From Xenorhabdus miraniensis (GTDB lineage: Bacteria > Pseudomonadota > Gammaproteobacteria > Enterobacterales > Enterobacteriaceae): DNA of 29,933 nt. Where the stretch lies: contig NZ_NITZ01000030.1 of assembly GCF_002632615.1 (NCBI RefSeq), positions 1 through 29,933 on the forward strand, read 5' to 3'. The stretch's first letter is position 1; each line of letters begins with the position of its first letter. A model generated the notes under the pieces. The model made no database searches. It was not told the DNA's origin and saw only the letters and a list, made by a program, of their open reading frames with translations. Below are positions 1 through 6,959 of this stretch, one piece after another. Both the position numbers and the translations under genes were made by a program.

Positions 1-1
1 C

Positions 2-136
2 GCCCGCACCCGCAGAACGGCCGCCCGCCGCCCAGACAAGCTGGTCAGCGTCCAGCCGTTGCCGACAATCCTGAAAGTGTACCTCGGCGTTTTGGGTTCT
101 CAGCCGTTAACGGAACAGGTAAAAGCCGTTCTTTAA
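2..136 (+). CDS. 3' tail of an unidentified reading frame cut by the window edge
   Basis: The frame is open from the window edge to a TAA at 134-136 and gives about 44 residues that include KVYLGVLGSQPLTEQVKAVL. The stretch is GC-rich at its start, like the Rhs core that follows. I do not recognise the product. Another frame is also open here up to about position 145, so coding is not certain. It may be a remnant of a gene that preceded the Rhs fragment. Confidence 0.2.
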   Translation, partial: ARTRRTAARRPDKLVSVQPLPTILKVYLGVLGSQPLTEQVKAVL

Positions 137-177
137 TGGCATGATATTGAAAGAAAAAATGACGTAAAAAAGTATGA

Positions 178-1350
178 CCGCACCCGGACTCGTCTGAGGA
201 TGGCCTCAACGAGATTGACGGTGAACGTATTTACCAGAAAGGGCACCGGTTACGCCAGCTGGGCCAGCACCTGTTGGAGTATGATGATGCCGGGCGGATG
301 ACCGCCATGCAGTTATGGCAGGAGGGGCATCGGCCGCAACTGACCAAGTTCCGCTGGAACAGCCAGAACCAGCTGACCGGGGTGCAGACGCCGGGCGGCC
401 AGCAGTGGGACTATCGCTACGATGCCTTCGGGCGGCGCACGGAAAAAGTGTGCGAACGGGCGGGGCTGCGCACCACCTACCTGTGGGACGGCGATGTGCC
501 GGCCGAAATCCGCGAATACCGGCACAACCGGCTGTACAGCATCCGCCATCTGGTGTTTGACGGCTGGCAGTTGCTGGCGCAGCAGGTGCAGTTTTTCACG
601 CTGAACCCGGAAAACCGCCATGAACTGCTGGCCGGGGAGATTCAGACGCAGTACGCGGTGTGTGCGCCGACGGGCGAGCCGCTGGCGCTGTTTGATGAAG
701 CCGGGCACCGGGTCTGGCGCCAGCCGCCGCACAGCCTGTACGGACTGTGCCTCGGTGTTCTGGGTGAAAACCCTGAACTGAATCCGGGATTAAAATTCGC
801 CGGGCAGTGGCTGGATGAGGAGAGCGGGCTGGTCTACAATCGGTTCCGGTATTACTCGCCTGTGGCCAGTTGTTATCTGACGCCTGATCCGATTGGTCTA
901 CATGGTGGTCTTAATCTCTATGCTTATGTTAAGAATCCGACGAGTTGGGTTGATCCTTTAGGCTTATCAAGTCTTAATGCTTTTGAACTGGCACAAAGAA
1001 AAGCCAGAGAAACGAGAGAATTATGTAAGACAAATGGCATTAGGAGACCAACAGCTACGACAGTTGTTAAAAACGTCAGAACAGGTGATGTTTTCTATGG
1101 TTTCAGTGGCACTAAACCACAAAATATCTCAGCAAGGCTTGGTGTTGAAATGCCTCTGAAGAGTTTGGAACCGTGGTCTGTGAATAACTGTGGTGAGATT
1201 GATGCTGTAAATAAGGCATTAAAAAAAGGTTCTTCTCTTCATGATTTAGAAATGGCGACAGTGCGCACTGGAGATGGAAGTGCATTTCCAAAATGTAAAA
1301 ACTGTATATATACGTTTAAGCGATTAGGCATCAAAGTATTAACAGGATAG
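178..1350 (+). pseudogene. Orphan Rhs C-terminal module with a YwqJ-like deaminase toxin tip
   Basis: The reading frame opens after a TGA at 175-177 and reads Rhs/YD-repeat sequence (YRYDAFGRRTEK, LWDGDVPAEIREY) to the conserved core end, RYYSP near 850 and DPLGL at 952-966. No ATG start lies upstream in frame; the earliest plausible start is TTG at 274. Full Rhs proteins exceed 1,000 residues, so this is a displaced C-terminal tail. After DPLGL the DNA turns AT-rich and encodes a toxin domain of about 130 residues with CGE (TGT at 1189) and CKNC (TGT at 1294 and 1303). These match the [HC]xE and CxxC zinc-site motifs of the bacterial toxin deaminases, best fitting the YwqJ-like family. Such tips edit nucleic acids or nucleotides in target cells; the exact substrate is not visible. 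The immunity gene follows after 3 nt. Expression would need recombination onto an intact Rhs gene or a cryptic start. Confidence 0.75.
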
Positions 1351-1353
1351 AAC

Positions 1354-1809
1354 ATGTGTTATTCATTTAATAATGCAATAAAGGAACAGCTGCTTATAAG
1401 TGGTTGGTTTCCAAATAGGTCAATAAATATTGATAAGTATTTATCTGTACTAGAAGTAAAAGGTTATCACATTCATCATTATGCCTTGAATTTTTTGCGT
1501 AATTTAGGTGGGCTACAAATTGAACATGAAGCTTATGCTGATCCTACAGATATAGATGTAAGTAACTTTACACCTATTAAACCGGCTGATTGGTTAGATC
1601 CATTGTGGGTAGAACACTATGAAAACATAATCGAAAAGAGATTGTGTCCAATAGGTATAGGTTTCTCTGAACACATGACATTTTTCCTATCTGAGTCAGG
1701 TGGTTTTTATGGTGGATATGATGATTATTTTTGTTTAATAGGGAATGATATTGAATCGGCTCTGCAAAATTTATTCTTTGAGCATGATTTTACACAGCTA
1801 GAAAAATAA
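1354..1809 (+). CDS. SUKH-3 family immunity protein
   Basis: The 151-residue protein follows the SUKH-3 pattern: an N-terminal SGWFPNR, a central FLRNLGGLQI, then CPIGIG, LSESGGFYGGYDD and a terminal IGNDIESALQNLF helix. SUKH proteins are cytoplasmic immunity proteins that bind and neutralise polymorphic toxins, and SUKH/deaminase pairs are common. The ATG lies 3 nt after the rhs stop, and an AGGA at about 1343 inside the rhs tail can serve as ribosome binding site, so the pair is probably translationally coupled. Low GC matches the toxin tip, which suggests tip and immunity gene moved together. Family assignment is confident; the specific toxin target is inferred from adjacency. Confidence 0.85.
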   Translation: MCYSFNNAIKEQLLISGWFPNRSINIDKYLSVLEVKGYHIHHYALNFLRNLGGLQIEHEAYADPTDIDVSNFTPIKPADWLDPLWVEHYENIIEKRLCPIGIGFSEHMTFFLSESGGFYGGYDDYFCLIGNDIESALQNLFFEHDFTQLEK

Positions 1810-1889
1810 ATTTCATTCTTACGTTAGATATGGCTACTTTTAAAATTAAAGGTAGCCATATCTATATGTTGGTAGTGGAACGTTTTTTA

Positions 1890-2213
1890 TTATCCTGCCT
1901 GATAATCCCCAATCAGTTCCCGCATTCGCAGCTTGATCTCACTGAGCTGGTCTTGCTGGCGCTGGTACTGTTGCCGGATGGTGCGGGTGTCGGCGCTATC
2001 GGGAATGAGCACCAGACAGCCCTCCATAATCTTGACGGTGAGTGTGCCGCCAATCTCAAACCCGGCCTGTTTAAGCCACCTGCCCGTCAAATTTATCGCG
2101 GGTCGGGGGTTCGGCCTGCCATTTTGCGGGACGTATCCCACGGTGTAATAACGTTCTGTTTTGGCGGCTTTATTTTGCACCGCGTTTTGCTTAGAATGCG
2201 CCTTAGCCATCAT
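1890..2213 (-). CDS. symE: SymE-like toxin (SpoVT/AbrB-fold, SOS-type RNA toxin family)
   Basis: The 107-residue product carries the SymE signature: RYYTVGYVP, then PAINLTGRWLKQAGFEIG, then LTVKIMEGCLVLIPD. E. coli SymE is an SOS-induced toxin with an AbrB-like fold that affects RNA or nucleoid state and is silenced by the antisense RNA SymR. The gene starts with two adjacent ATGs (2213 and 2210) behind a GAGG, so the exact start is uncertain by one codon. The upstream leader (2233-2277) can form a hairpin that recurs upstream of the broken symE copy near 3649. SymE genes often accompany Rhs/SUKH islands in these bacteria. I see no clear LexA box, so SOS control is unproven here. Confidence 0.85.
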   Translation of the reverse strand: MMAKAHSKQNAVQNKAAKTERYYTVGYVPQNGRPNPRPAINLTGRWLKQAGFEIGGTLTVKIMEGCLVLIPDSADTRTIRQQYQRQQDQLSEIKLRMRELIGDYQAG

Positions 2214-2232
2214 TAACTACCTCGTAGAGTTG

Positions 2233-2277
2233 GTTGTGGTTAGCGGTGTCGGGATGTTCTCAGCATCCCAATACCGC
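2233..2277. promoter_or_regulatory. Structured symE leader, possible SymR-like antisense RNA region
   Basis: A 17-nt block (2233-2249) is identical to 3671-3687 ahead of the second, broken symE. Immediately after it the sequence forms GCGGT/ACCGC (2243-2247 with 2273-2277) enclosing GGGATG/CATCCC (2251-2256 with 2264-2269). In E. coli the antisense RNA SymR is encoded over the symE leader, so a regulatory RNA here is plausible. No terminator with a good T-run is visible on the plus strand. Confidence 0.4.
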
Positions 2278-2295
2278 GTGAGTTCTGCCTCTTCT

Positions 2296-2637
2296 TTAGT
2301 TGCTCTTCACTGTCCAGCGTTTAGCATCGTGCATATGTAAAATGCTGTTAATCACTGTCTCAACAGCCTCCCGCTCTTTCTCATCTAGCTGTGAAAGCGC
2401 TTCAAACTGGAGTTTAAGCCGATCATCAGGACCACGTTCATCCGGTTCGAAAAGAAGCATATCCGCACTGACATTCAACGCTAATGCAATCCGTCTGCAT
2501 ACATCAATCGTGGGCTGAGAAGTGCCCGCCTCATAGCGCTTGTACTGTGAAACGTGCATCCCAATCTTGTCCGCCATCTGCTGTTGTGTGAAACCCAGCT
2601 CTTTACGGGAGGCGGCTAATTTATCAGAAAAGCTCAT
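2296..2637 (-). CDS. XRE-family helix-turn-helix regulator
   Basis: The protein starts MSFSDKLAASRKELGFTQQQ and has a complete HTH_XRE domain in about residues 5-60 (LGFTQQQMADKIGMHVSQYKR, YEAGTSQP). It ends in a charged tail (LDEKEREAVETVINSILHM) typical of small stand-alone XRE repressors of about 113 residues. I chose ATG 2637 because the family normally begins near the first helix. The frame extends to GTG 2670/ATG 2667, which have a better GGGAGG ribosome site, but that site lies at the junction with the truncated IS630 and may be a chimera. Targets are unknown; it could control the neighbouring symE gene or be a leftover phage or toxin-antitoxin regulator. Confidence 0.8.
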   Translation of the reverse strand: MSFSDKLAASRKELGFTQQQMADKIGMHVSQYKRYEAGTSQPTIDVCRRIALALNVSADMLLFEPDERGPDDRLKLQFEALSQLDEKEREAVETVINSILHMHDAKRWTVKSN

Positions 2638-2687
2638 AGGAAATTCCAAAGTTGCTGTAACTGACATCACTATAAGCCTCCCTTCGT

Positions 2688-3010
2688 GAACGCAGGTAAC
2701 CCAAATCCTGCGGGGAGTGCCGTAGTAAGAACAACAGCAAATTAAAAAGTGGCGCTAAATTCCAGGTGGCAGGTCTTCCTGGCGGTAAACTTTTTAAGCC
2801 TTCCAGCCCATACAGCGTAAACCAATTTACCCAACGATTAACCGAAGAACGTGAACAATGAAGGGTTCTGGAGACATCAGAAACGGTCTTGCCTTCATGT
2901 AACATTAAGAGTGCCATGAGCCGGCGTGCATAATCTTTGTCCCGGGTTTTATGAATAAATTTTTTCATCTGACGTCGTTCATTTCGGGGTATTGGTGCTA
3001 TGATTGGCAT
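2688..3010 (-). pseudogene. Truncated IS630-family transposase (N-terminal part)
   Basis: About 108 N-terminal residues match IS630-type transposases: MKKFIHKTRDKDYARRLMALL, then the HTH VSDVSRTLHCSRSSVNRWVNWF, then LLRHSPQDLGYLRSR. After LGYLRSR the frame continues into unrelated residues (REAYSDVSYSNFG) and stops at 2624. Intact proteins are about 340 residues with a C-terminal DDE domain, which is absent. The break at about 2688 lies just upstream of the XRE gene and supplies its GGGAGG sequence. Sequence up to about 3070 may include the left terminal part of the IS, but I cannot fix the terminal repeat. Not functional. Confidence 0.75.
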
Positions 3011-3298
3011 CGCTCAGTCCATTTTGGGATTTTTTTGATTTGGCGATTAATCAGATCGCAAAAACCGGACTGAGTTCCCTTCCCGTGATCTACTATTTTG
3101 AAAGCTTATTTAGGTGATCAATCAATGACAGGATCAACCTATTGGCAAATTGTGTGATATGAAAGGTGAGGACTCATGAATACATTCCTTGTGCTATTTA
3201 GCATGACATAAATGCGAACCGCTTCCCAAAATGAAAATATTGCTGTCAGTTGCCGGAAGGCCGTTCGCTGGCTGTGTTCAGATTTTATCTTTTTTTCC

Positions 3299-3342
3299 AA
3301 TAAAACAGATAATTAAGAATTCCCCCTCAGCCCTGTTTTATT
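3299..3342. repeat. 10-bp inverted repeat in the 3011-3412 gene-free stretch
   Basis: AATAAAACAG (3299-3308) and CTGTTTTATT (3333-3342) are perfect complements separated by 24 nt. They lie just downstream of the broken symE copy, which is on the minus strand, so this may be its old terminator. Apart from probable IS630 end sequence up to about 3070, I see no gene in 3011-3412. Confidence 0.35.
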
Positions 3343-3412
3343 GAGTCTGCCAGGAAATTGTCGCAGCCAATGGGCGACAGCGATATCATCCCATTCACCT
3401 TCATTCGGCTTT

Positions 3413-3649
3413 TCAGGCAGAGCCAGAGTTCATGAAAGTTTTGGCGGTAATGATAAGACAACCGGGCATCACACTGATTTTTAACGGATCATTGATGGAA
3501 AATCTGGCCTCAAGCAGCCATTTTCCACTTAAATTAATGGCGGGCGTGGCGCGGTTGGGTCATTTGGGGCGGTAAACGACTTTTTGATACCGTTCCGGCT
3601 GAGAAATTTTGTAAATGCGGGTGTCTGCATTAGAATGCGTGTTAGCCAT
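3413..3649 (-). pseudogene. symE: Second symE copy interrupted by a nonsense codon
   Basis: From ATG 3649 the frame reads MANTHSNADTRIYKISQPER and reaches a TGA at codon 30. It then continues in the same frame through PAINLSGKWLLEARFSIND and KISVMPGCLIITAK to a TGA at 3413-3415, 79 codons in all. The residues after the stop match the SymE core (LTGRW, VMEGCLVL). One nonsense change, with no frameshift, therefore accounts for the break, although the C-terminus is also shorter than the intact copy at 1890-2213. The upstream leader shares 17 nt with the intact gene and has its own hairpin (3681-3715). It is probably a duplicate module left by recombination around the IS630 fragment. Confidence 0.75.
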
Positions 3650-3825
3650 GATAACTAGTCCGAAGTAGTTGTTGTGGTTAGCGGTGTTATCGTGCTGGTA
3701 ACACGGTAAAGCCGCGTTCAAATTTCATTGCTTACCTTATCGCCACTCTGTGTAACTTTCCATCATCAAAATCAGCCTTTGCGAAGCGTCTCGCAAAATA
3801 AATACTGGATATAAATCCAGTTAAA

Positions 3826-4314
3826 GTGGGCGTGTTAAGTCACTCAGTAAACCCGGTTTTCGTCAAAAATGCCATCATTTTTAATCACAATGGCAGCATG
3901 TTTAGTACCTATCACCATATTATCTGTCAGAGCCAGCAAGTCATTCGCCTGGCCTTCCACAGCCAGTTTCCGCCTTATCTGATCATGACCGAAACTGACC
4001 TGTTGTACGGCTTTGAAGCGATGTACCAGTCACTGGATCGCAAACTGCGTGACGAGATTCTCGGGGTGACATTCAGCCTGAATAACTGTGATGAAAAAGA
4101 GTGGCGCAATGAGCTGGAACTTATTATCTTAAAACATAAAGGAAATGAGAATAATGTGTTTTATCACTTTATGTCTGCTACACCAAGATACACAGAAAGA
4201 CAGTATGGGATATTTGAAATAAATAAAGCGAGTGGAGAAACTAAGCTAATACAGCTGGCAGACTATGATGAAAAAAGAGCTTTTATAGTCTATATATCAA
4301 TATGTAACGATTAG
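3826..4314 (+). CDS. Hypothetical protein, start uncertain
   Basis: I do not recognise this protein of up to 162 residues. The frame opens after a TAA at 3799. Possible starts are GTG 3826 and ATG 3898, and neither has a clear ribosome binding site. The first half (IICQSQQVIRLAFHSQFPPY, LLYGFEAMYQSLDRKLRDE) has mixed base composition; from about 4130 the DNA becomes AT-rich, as at Rhs tip junctions. No signal peptide or membrane segment is visible. Its place between a SymE remnant and a secreted small protein suggests an accessory toxin/immunity region, but no function can be assigned. It may be a 5'-truncated gene. Confidence 0.45.
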   Translation: MGVLSHSVNPVFVKNAIIFNHNGSMFSTYHHIICQSQQVIRLAFHSQFPPYLIMTETDLLYGFEAMYQSLDRKLRDEILGVTFSLNNCDEKEWRNELELIILKHKGNENNVFYHFMSATPRYTERQYGIFEINKASGETKLIQLADYDEKRAFIVYISICND

Positions 4315-4347
4315 CGTATCTGTTAGTTAAAAACATTGGAGGGTTAA

Positions 4348-4734
4348 ATGATGCGGAAAGTATCTTTGTGGTTTTCGGTTGTGGTGTTTATTGTATTTCC
4401 GCATATAACATTTTCAGCTTATACTTCTTTATTTAAAACAAAAGATTATGATATTGCTATTAGTGTGCGTTGCCCTGAGGGGAATGTAAGCTGTGATAAC
4501 GTTGTTTCTATTGTAACTGATAAGAAAAATTATATCTCTTTGGTCATGAAGGGGAAAACACTTAACAGAGATTGCAAAATAGGAAGTTGTGATTTTTATG
4601 GATATGAATTTAAGAATAAGGAAATGACATATACAATTTATCAATATGGTAAGTTGAAAATTTCGAAAAAAGGTAAGGTCATCCTTTCTGAAGATGGATC
4701 TTTTAAAGAGGAAATAAGGCTCAATGGTCATTAA
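4348..4734 (+). CDS. Small secreted or periplasmic protein of unknown function
   Basis: ATG 4348 is preceded by a strong GGAGGG at 4338-4343, with a second ATG directly following. The N-terminus is a typical Sec signal peptide: MMRKVSLWF, a hydrophobic core VVVFIVFPHITFS, and probable cleavage after FSA. The mature part of about 105 residues has four cysteines (CPEGNVSC and CKIGSC), enough for two disulfides, in a beta-rich sequence ending EEIRLNGH. It is AT-rich. Small periplasmic proteins of this form beside toxin genes are often immunity proteins, but I do not recognise a family. A frame-disrupted reading frame begins immediately after its stop. Confidence 0.65.
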   Translation: MMRKVSLWFSVVVFIVFPHITFSAYTSLFKTKDYDIAISVRCPEGNVSCDNVVSIVTDKKNYISLVMKGKTLNRDCKIGSCDFYGYEFKNKEMTYTIYQYGKLKISKKGKVILSEDGSFKEEIRLNGH

Positions 4735-4979
4735 ATGAGAGATTGTTATAGCTTTATGGGAAAATTAACCAAAGACCTTGATAAGGGCAAGGTTAGAGGG
4801 TATTTGAATCTATCAATATAGATGATATTACATATTTGTTTGAATATTCTATCAAGAAATTAAATGAAAAATATCTTGTTTATATACTTTCTATTGATGA
4901 ATCAAAAATGGTTATCTATGAAGATCATGTAAATAGAGAAGTAATAGAGTCTTATACGCTTGGGGAAAGCTATCAATGA
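4735..4979 (+). pseudogene. Frame-disrupted small gene remnant
   Basis: ATG 4735 directly follows the preceding stop and reads MRDCYSFMGKLTKDLDKGKV, ending at a TAG after 28 codons. From about 4800 another frame continues as FESINIDDITYLFEYSIKK to KYLVYILSIDESKMVIYEDH and a TGA at 4977-4979. The second part has normal coding character (alternating hydrophobic strands, charged ends), so a one-base loss near 4797-4803 would explain the split. The family is unknown. It may be an immunity-type protein decayed by frameshift, or a sequencing error could account for it. Confidence 0.4.
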
Positions 4980-5591
4980 TTTGGAACTAAAAGGTATAAA
5001 TACACAAAAGATGACAGGAATTTCACCATTTTAAAAATCGAGGAATTTTTACATCAATCACACTAATGTGTATATATTACCAGTGTTTTTCTTAAAAATC
5101 CTACAAACTTGATCCCGTCAAAACTATCAATAAATCACGTAAGCAATCATTTTCTTCATTTATTATTTGTTAACCATATTTTTCTATTTGAAATCAAAAA
5201 AATCGCTAGTACACTTACTATACTTTTTCGCTATCCAGAGTCTTTTTTATCGCGCTCTTGAAGATTGAAAAACAGTAATAAATGTTAGTTCTTATCTTGT
5301 AAAACCGCACTTAAGATACCAAGTAGCAATTGTAAAACAGTTGCTTATAAGTGATGTGGAGCTGTCTCCACAATTCAAGATATACCTTTGTGACATAATG
5401 TAAACTCTGGAAAATATCAGCCTGCTGCTAAAAGGCTGAGGGGAGTTTTTTCTGGTTATGTTTGTCACGATGTCATAACAGAAGGGAGTAGTGATAACTG
5501 ATGTTGCAAATCTAGCAAGTTAATTAGTTGATTTTCAAGGTTAAAATTCCATAGCCGTTTTCTCATATCAGATTTGATTATGAAGGGGGGA
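4980..5591. other. Gene-free AT-rich stretch
   Basis: I see no supported gene in these roughly 600 nt. The only notable structure is the hairpin at 5418-5440, described separately. The minus-strand open frame at 5465-5659 is short, overlaps the start of the next gene and lacks recognisable features. Confidence 0.5.
5418..5453 (+). terminator. Possible rho-independent terminator or leader hairpin
   Basis: TCAGCCT and AGGCTGA form a perfect 7-bp stem around a 9-nt loop, followed after GGGGAG by six T residues. The T-run is offset from the stem, so termination would be weak. It lies in the gene-free stretch about 140 nt ahead of the next gene. Confidence 0.35.
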
Positions 5592-5594
5592 ATG

Positions 5595-6128
5595 ATGTTT
5601 TTCCATGTTGTCAACAAAAATAAGATAATCTTATTTGCTTTAATATTGGGAATTGCCATTTTATTTTTATCTTTTAATAACAGTCGATTAGGGATTATTG
5701 GTTACGCTGATAAACATTGCCAGAAGAATACCGCCTGTTTGATTGATATCAACAAAATTACCCCCTTTGACTGGGATAAAATGTACATCATTGATAAGGG
5801 CATGAAGCCTGAGGATATTGAAAATATCATCGGTGCGACATTTAATGAGAAGGCCAGTCTTTTTTATAAAATTATCTTTGTCAGAGATAAAAAGGTAGTT
5901 TATTCAGATGAATATCGTCCTTCGGATGAATCTTACGAGAAAAAGTTTATCAAGCCTAATTTTCATTATCCAGTTGAAAGAAAGGGGGATTATTTTAGTC
6001 ACTATGCTGTCTCGAAAAATAATTCTATTCTTTCAGTAGAAATTGAACATAAGCCACTTGTGAGTGATAAAGTTTACTACAAAATTTCTCCTTCTAATGT
6101 GCAGCAAGTTAAGGGAAGGGATACGTAA
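5595..6128 (+). CDS. Membrane-anchored hypothetical protein
   Basis: I place the start at ATG 5595 (5592 is the adjacent alternative) because a run of G at 5585-5590 sits just upstream. The product is about 177 residues. A short N-terminal segment, MFFHVVNKNK, precedes one hydrophobic helix (IILFALILGIAILFLSF), giving a single-pass or uncleaved signal anchor with the rest periplasmic. The exported part has two cysteines (HCQKNTAC), followed by INKITPFDWDKMYIID and IIFVRDKKVVYSDEY. The FDWDKMY segment resembles small exported proteins I have seen as hypothetical genes in other Gram-negatives, but I cannot name the family. A terminator at 6174-6212 ends the transcript. Placement among toxin/immunity genes makes an immunity role possible, which is inference only. 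Confidence 0.65.
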   Translation: MFFHVVNKNKIILFALILGIAILFLSFNNSRLGIIGYADKHCQKNTACLIDINKITPFDWDKMYIIDKGMKPEDIENIIGATFNEKASLFYKIIFVRDKKVVYSDEYRPSDESYEKKFIKPNFHYPVERKGDYFSHYAVSKNNSILSVEIEHKPLVSDKVYYKISPSNVQQVKGRDT

Positions 6129-6173
6129 TTTTATCCGGCTTCTTTAGTAAAATGAGCAAAGTTACAAGATGAG

Positions 6174-6212
6174 GTGCAGGTCTGCTATTTCTGTTTGGCC
6201 TGCACTTTTTTT
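6174..6212 (+). terminator. Rho-independent terminator
   Basis: GTGCAGG (6174-6180) pairs with CCTGCAC (6199-6205), followed directly by seven T residues (6206-6212). It ends transcription of the membrane-anchored gene upstream. The stem overlaps the last codons of the convergent DUF1090 gene. Confidence 0.85.
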
Positions 6213-6550
6213 CCTGTCTTTATTGTACTGTTTTTAGTGGATTTGCGGGGTGTTTTTTTGTTGTTTTTCCGCTTTAATGGCGCAGTGTTATCAGCCAAAT
6301 TATCTTTTACTGCTTCAGATTTATTAATTTTATCTTTTAGGCGTTTTTCCAAAGCACACATGGCTTTTATATTTTCTAAAGTTCGGGTTAATCCTTTTAT
6401 CAAGTGCTCGTCTTTATCTGCCTGAGCATATTGAAGCCGCTTTTCCAATGTTTGCTTTTTTATCTCACATCCTGCTTTATTTGGGGCTGCATAGGCAACA
6501 CTCATACAGAAAACAATCAACACAAATATGATCAATGTTTTCGACATCAT
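6185..6550 (-). CDS. DUF1090 family periplasmic protein (YqjC-like)
   Basis: A Sec signal peptide (MMSKTLIIFVLIVFCMSVAYA, cleavage after AYA) precedes a mature protein with the DUF1090 pattern. There is an early cysteine (AGCEIKKQTLEKRLQYAQA), then HLIKGLTRTLENIKAMC with a second cysteine, forming a helical hairpin of about 60 residues. The family in enterobacteria (YqjC) is periplasmic and of unclear function, around 120 residues. The C-terminal 40 residues are very lysine-rich (KRKNNKKTPRKSTKNS) and look disordered. Two ATGs lie at the start (6550 and 6547) behind GGGAA. It is convergent with the preceding gene. Confidence 0.85.
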   Translation of the reverse strand: MMSKTLIIFVLIVFCMSVAYAAPNKAGCEIKKQTLEKRLQYAQADKDEHLIKGLTRTLENIKAMCALEKRLKDKINKSEAVKDNLADNTAPLKRKNNKKTPRKSTKNSTIKTGKKVQAKQK

Positions 6551-6764
6551 GAATTATTCCCAAGGTTATTGAGAGCGTTTATTCGAAATTTTATACTCTG
6601 ATCTCGATTTGATCCTGAAAATTCAGCTGAGTCTACACTTCGGGAGTGGCAGGAGGAGGCTTTTATCTTTTTTGTTGAGAATGAGGCTATAATGCCCCCC
6701 TTTAGTAGTTGTCTGGTAGGGCATCAGGCAAGTTATCAATATTCTGCTCTCGGGGTTAAATTGA
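6551..6764. other. Displaced original leader of rlmJ
   Basis: Before integration this segment would have been directly upstream of rlmJ, because the attL copy at 6765 is the first six rlmJ codons. It ends with CGGGG about 10 nt before that ATG, a usable ribosome site. No gene is visible in it. The ATG at 6765 now opens only a seven-codon frame (MLSYRHQ then TGA). Confidence 0.6.
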
Positions 6765-6782
6765 ATGTTAAGTTATCGTCAC
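6765..6782 (+). repeat. attL: left 18-bp attachment repeat
   Basis: ATGTTAAGTTATCGTCAC is identical to 23953-23970, where it forms the start of rlmJ. The flanking bases differ on both sides, so 18 bp is the full identity. The integrase gene lies just inside. Confidence 0.85.
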
Positions 6783-6913
6783 CAATGAGATTTAGCGTTC
6801 TGATGCTACTCCATATGTATATAATTAGCTTATATATCAATATATTAGATTAAATTTTGATACTGTATGTTGTTCCAGTGTTTATTGACGTTTTTCCACT
6901 TTTGCGCCACACT

Positions 6914-6934
6914 GTGGGGTAATCGGTGGGGTAA
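6914..6934 (+). repeat. Left pair of putative integrase arm-type sites
   Basis: GTGGGGTAA occurs at 6914-6922 and 6926-6934, with starts 12 bp apart. The same pair with the same spacing recurs at 23869-23889 near attR. Paired repeats inside both ends of an integrase-bearing element are typical arm-type binding sites. These also lie just ahead of the integrase gene, so binding could autoregulate it. Confidence 0.65.
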
Positions 6935-6959
6935 CAAATATCTTGAATTAGAGATCCAA

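Noticed and set aside
313..732. Minus-strand frame opposite the Rhs core
   Set aside because: It is a shadow of GC-rich Rhs coding sequence; the protein is arginine/proline-rich without a family pattern.
6174..6425. Plus-strand frame opposite DUF1090
   Set aside because: It begins inside a terminator stem and is antisense to a clear signal-peptide protein.
6867..6959. Extended N-terminus of the integrase
   Set aside because: The added residues are encoded by the arm-site repeats and do not resemble integrase N-termini; ATG 6960 gives the normal start.
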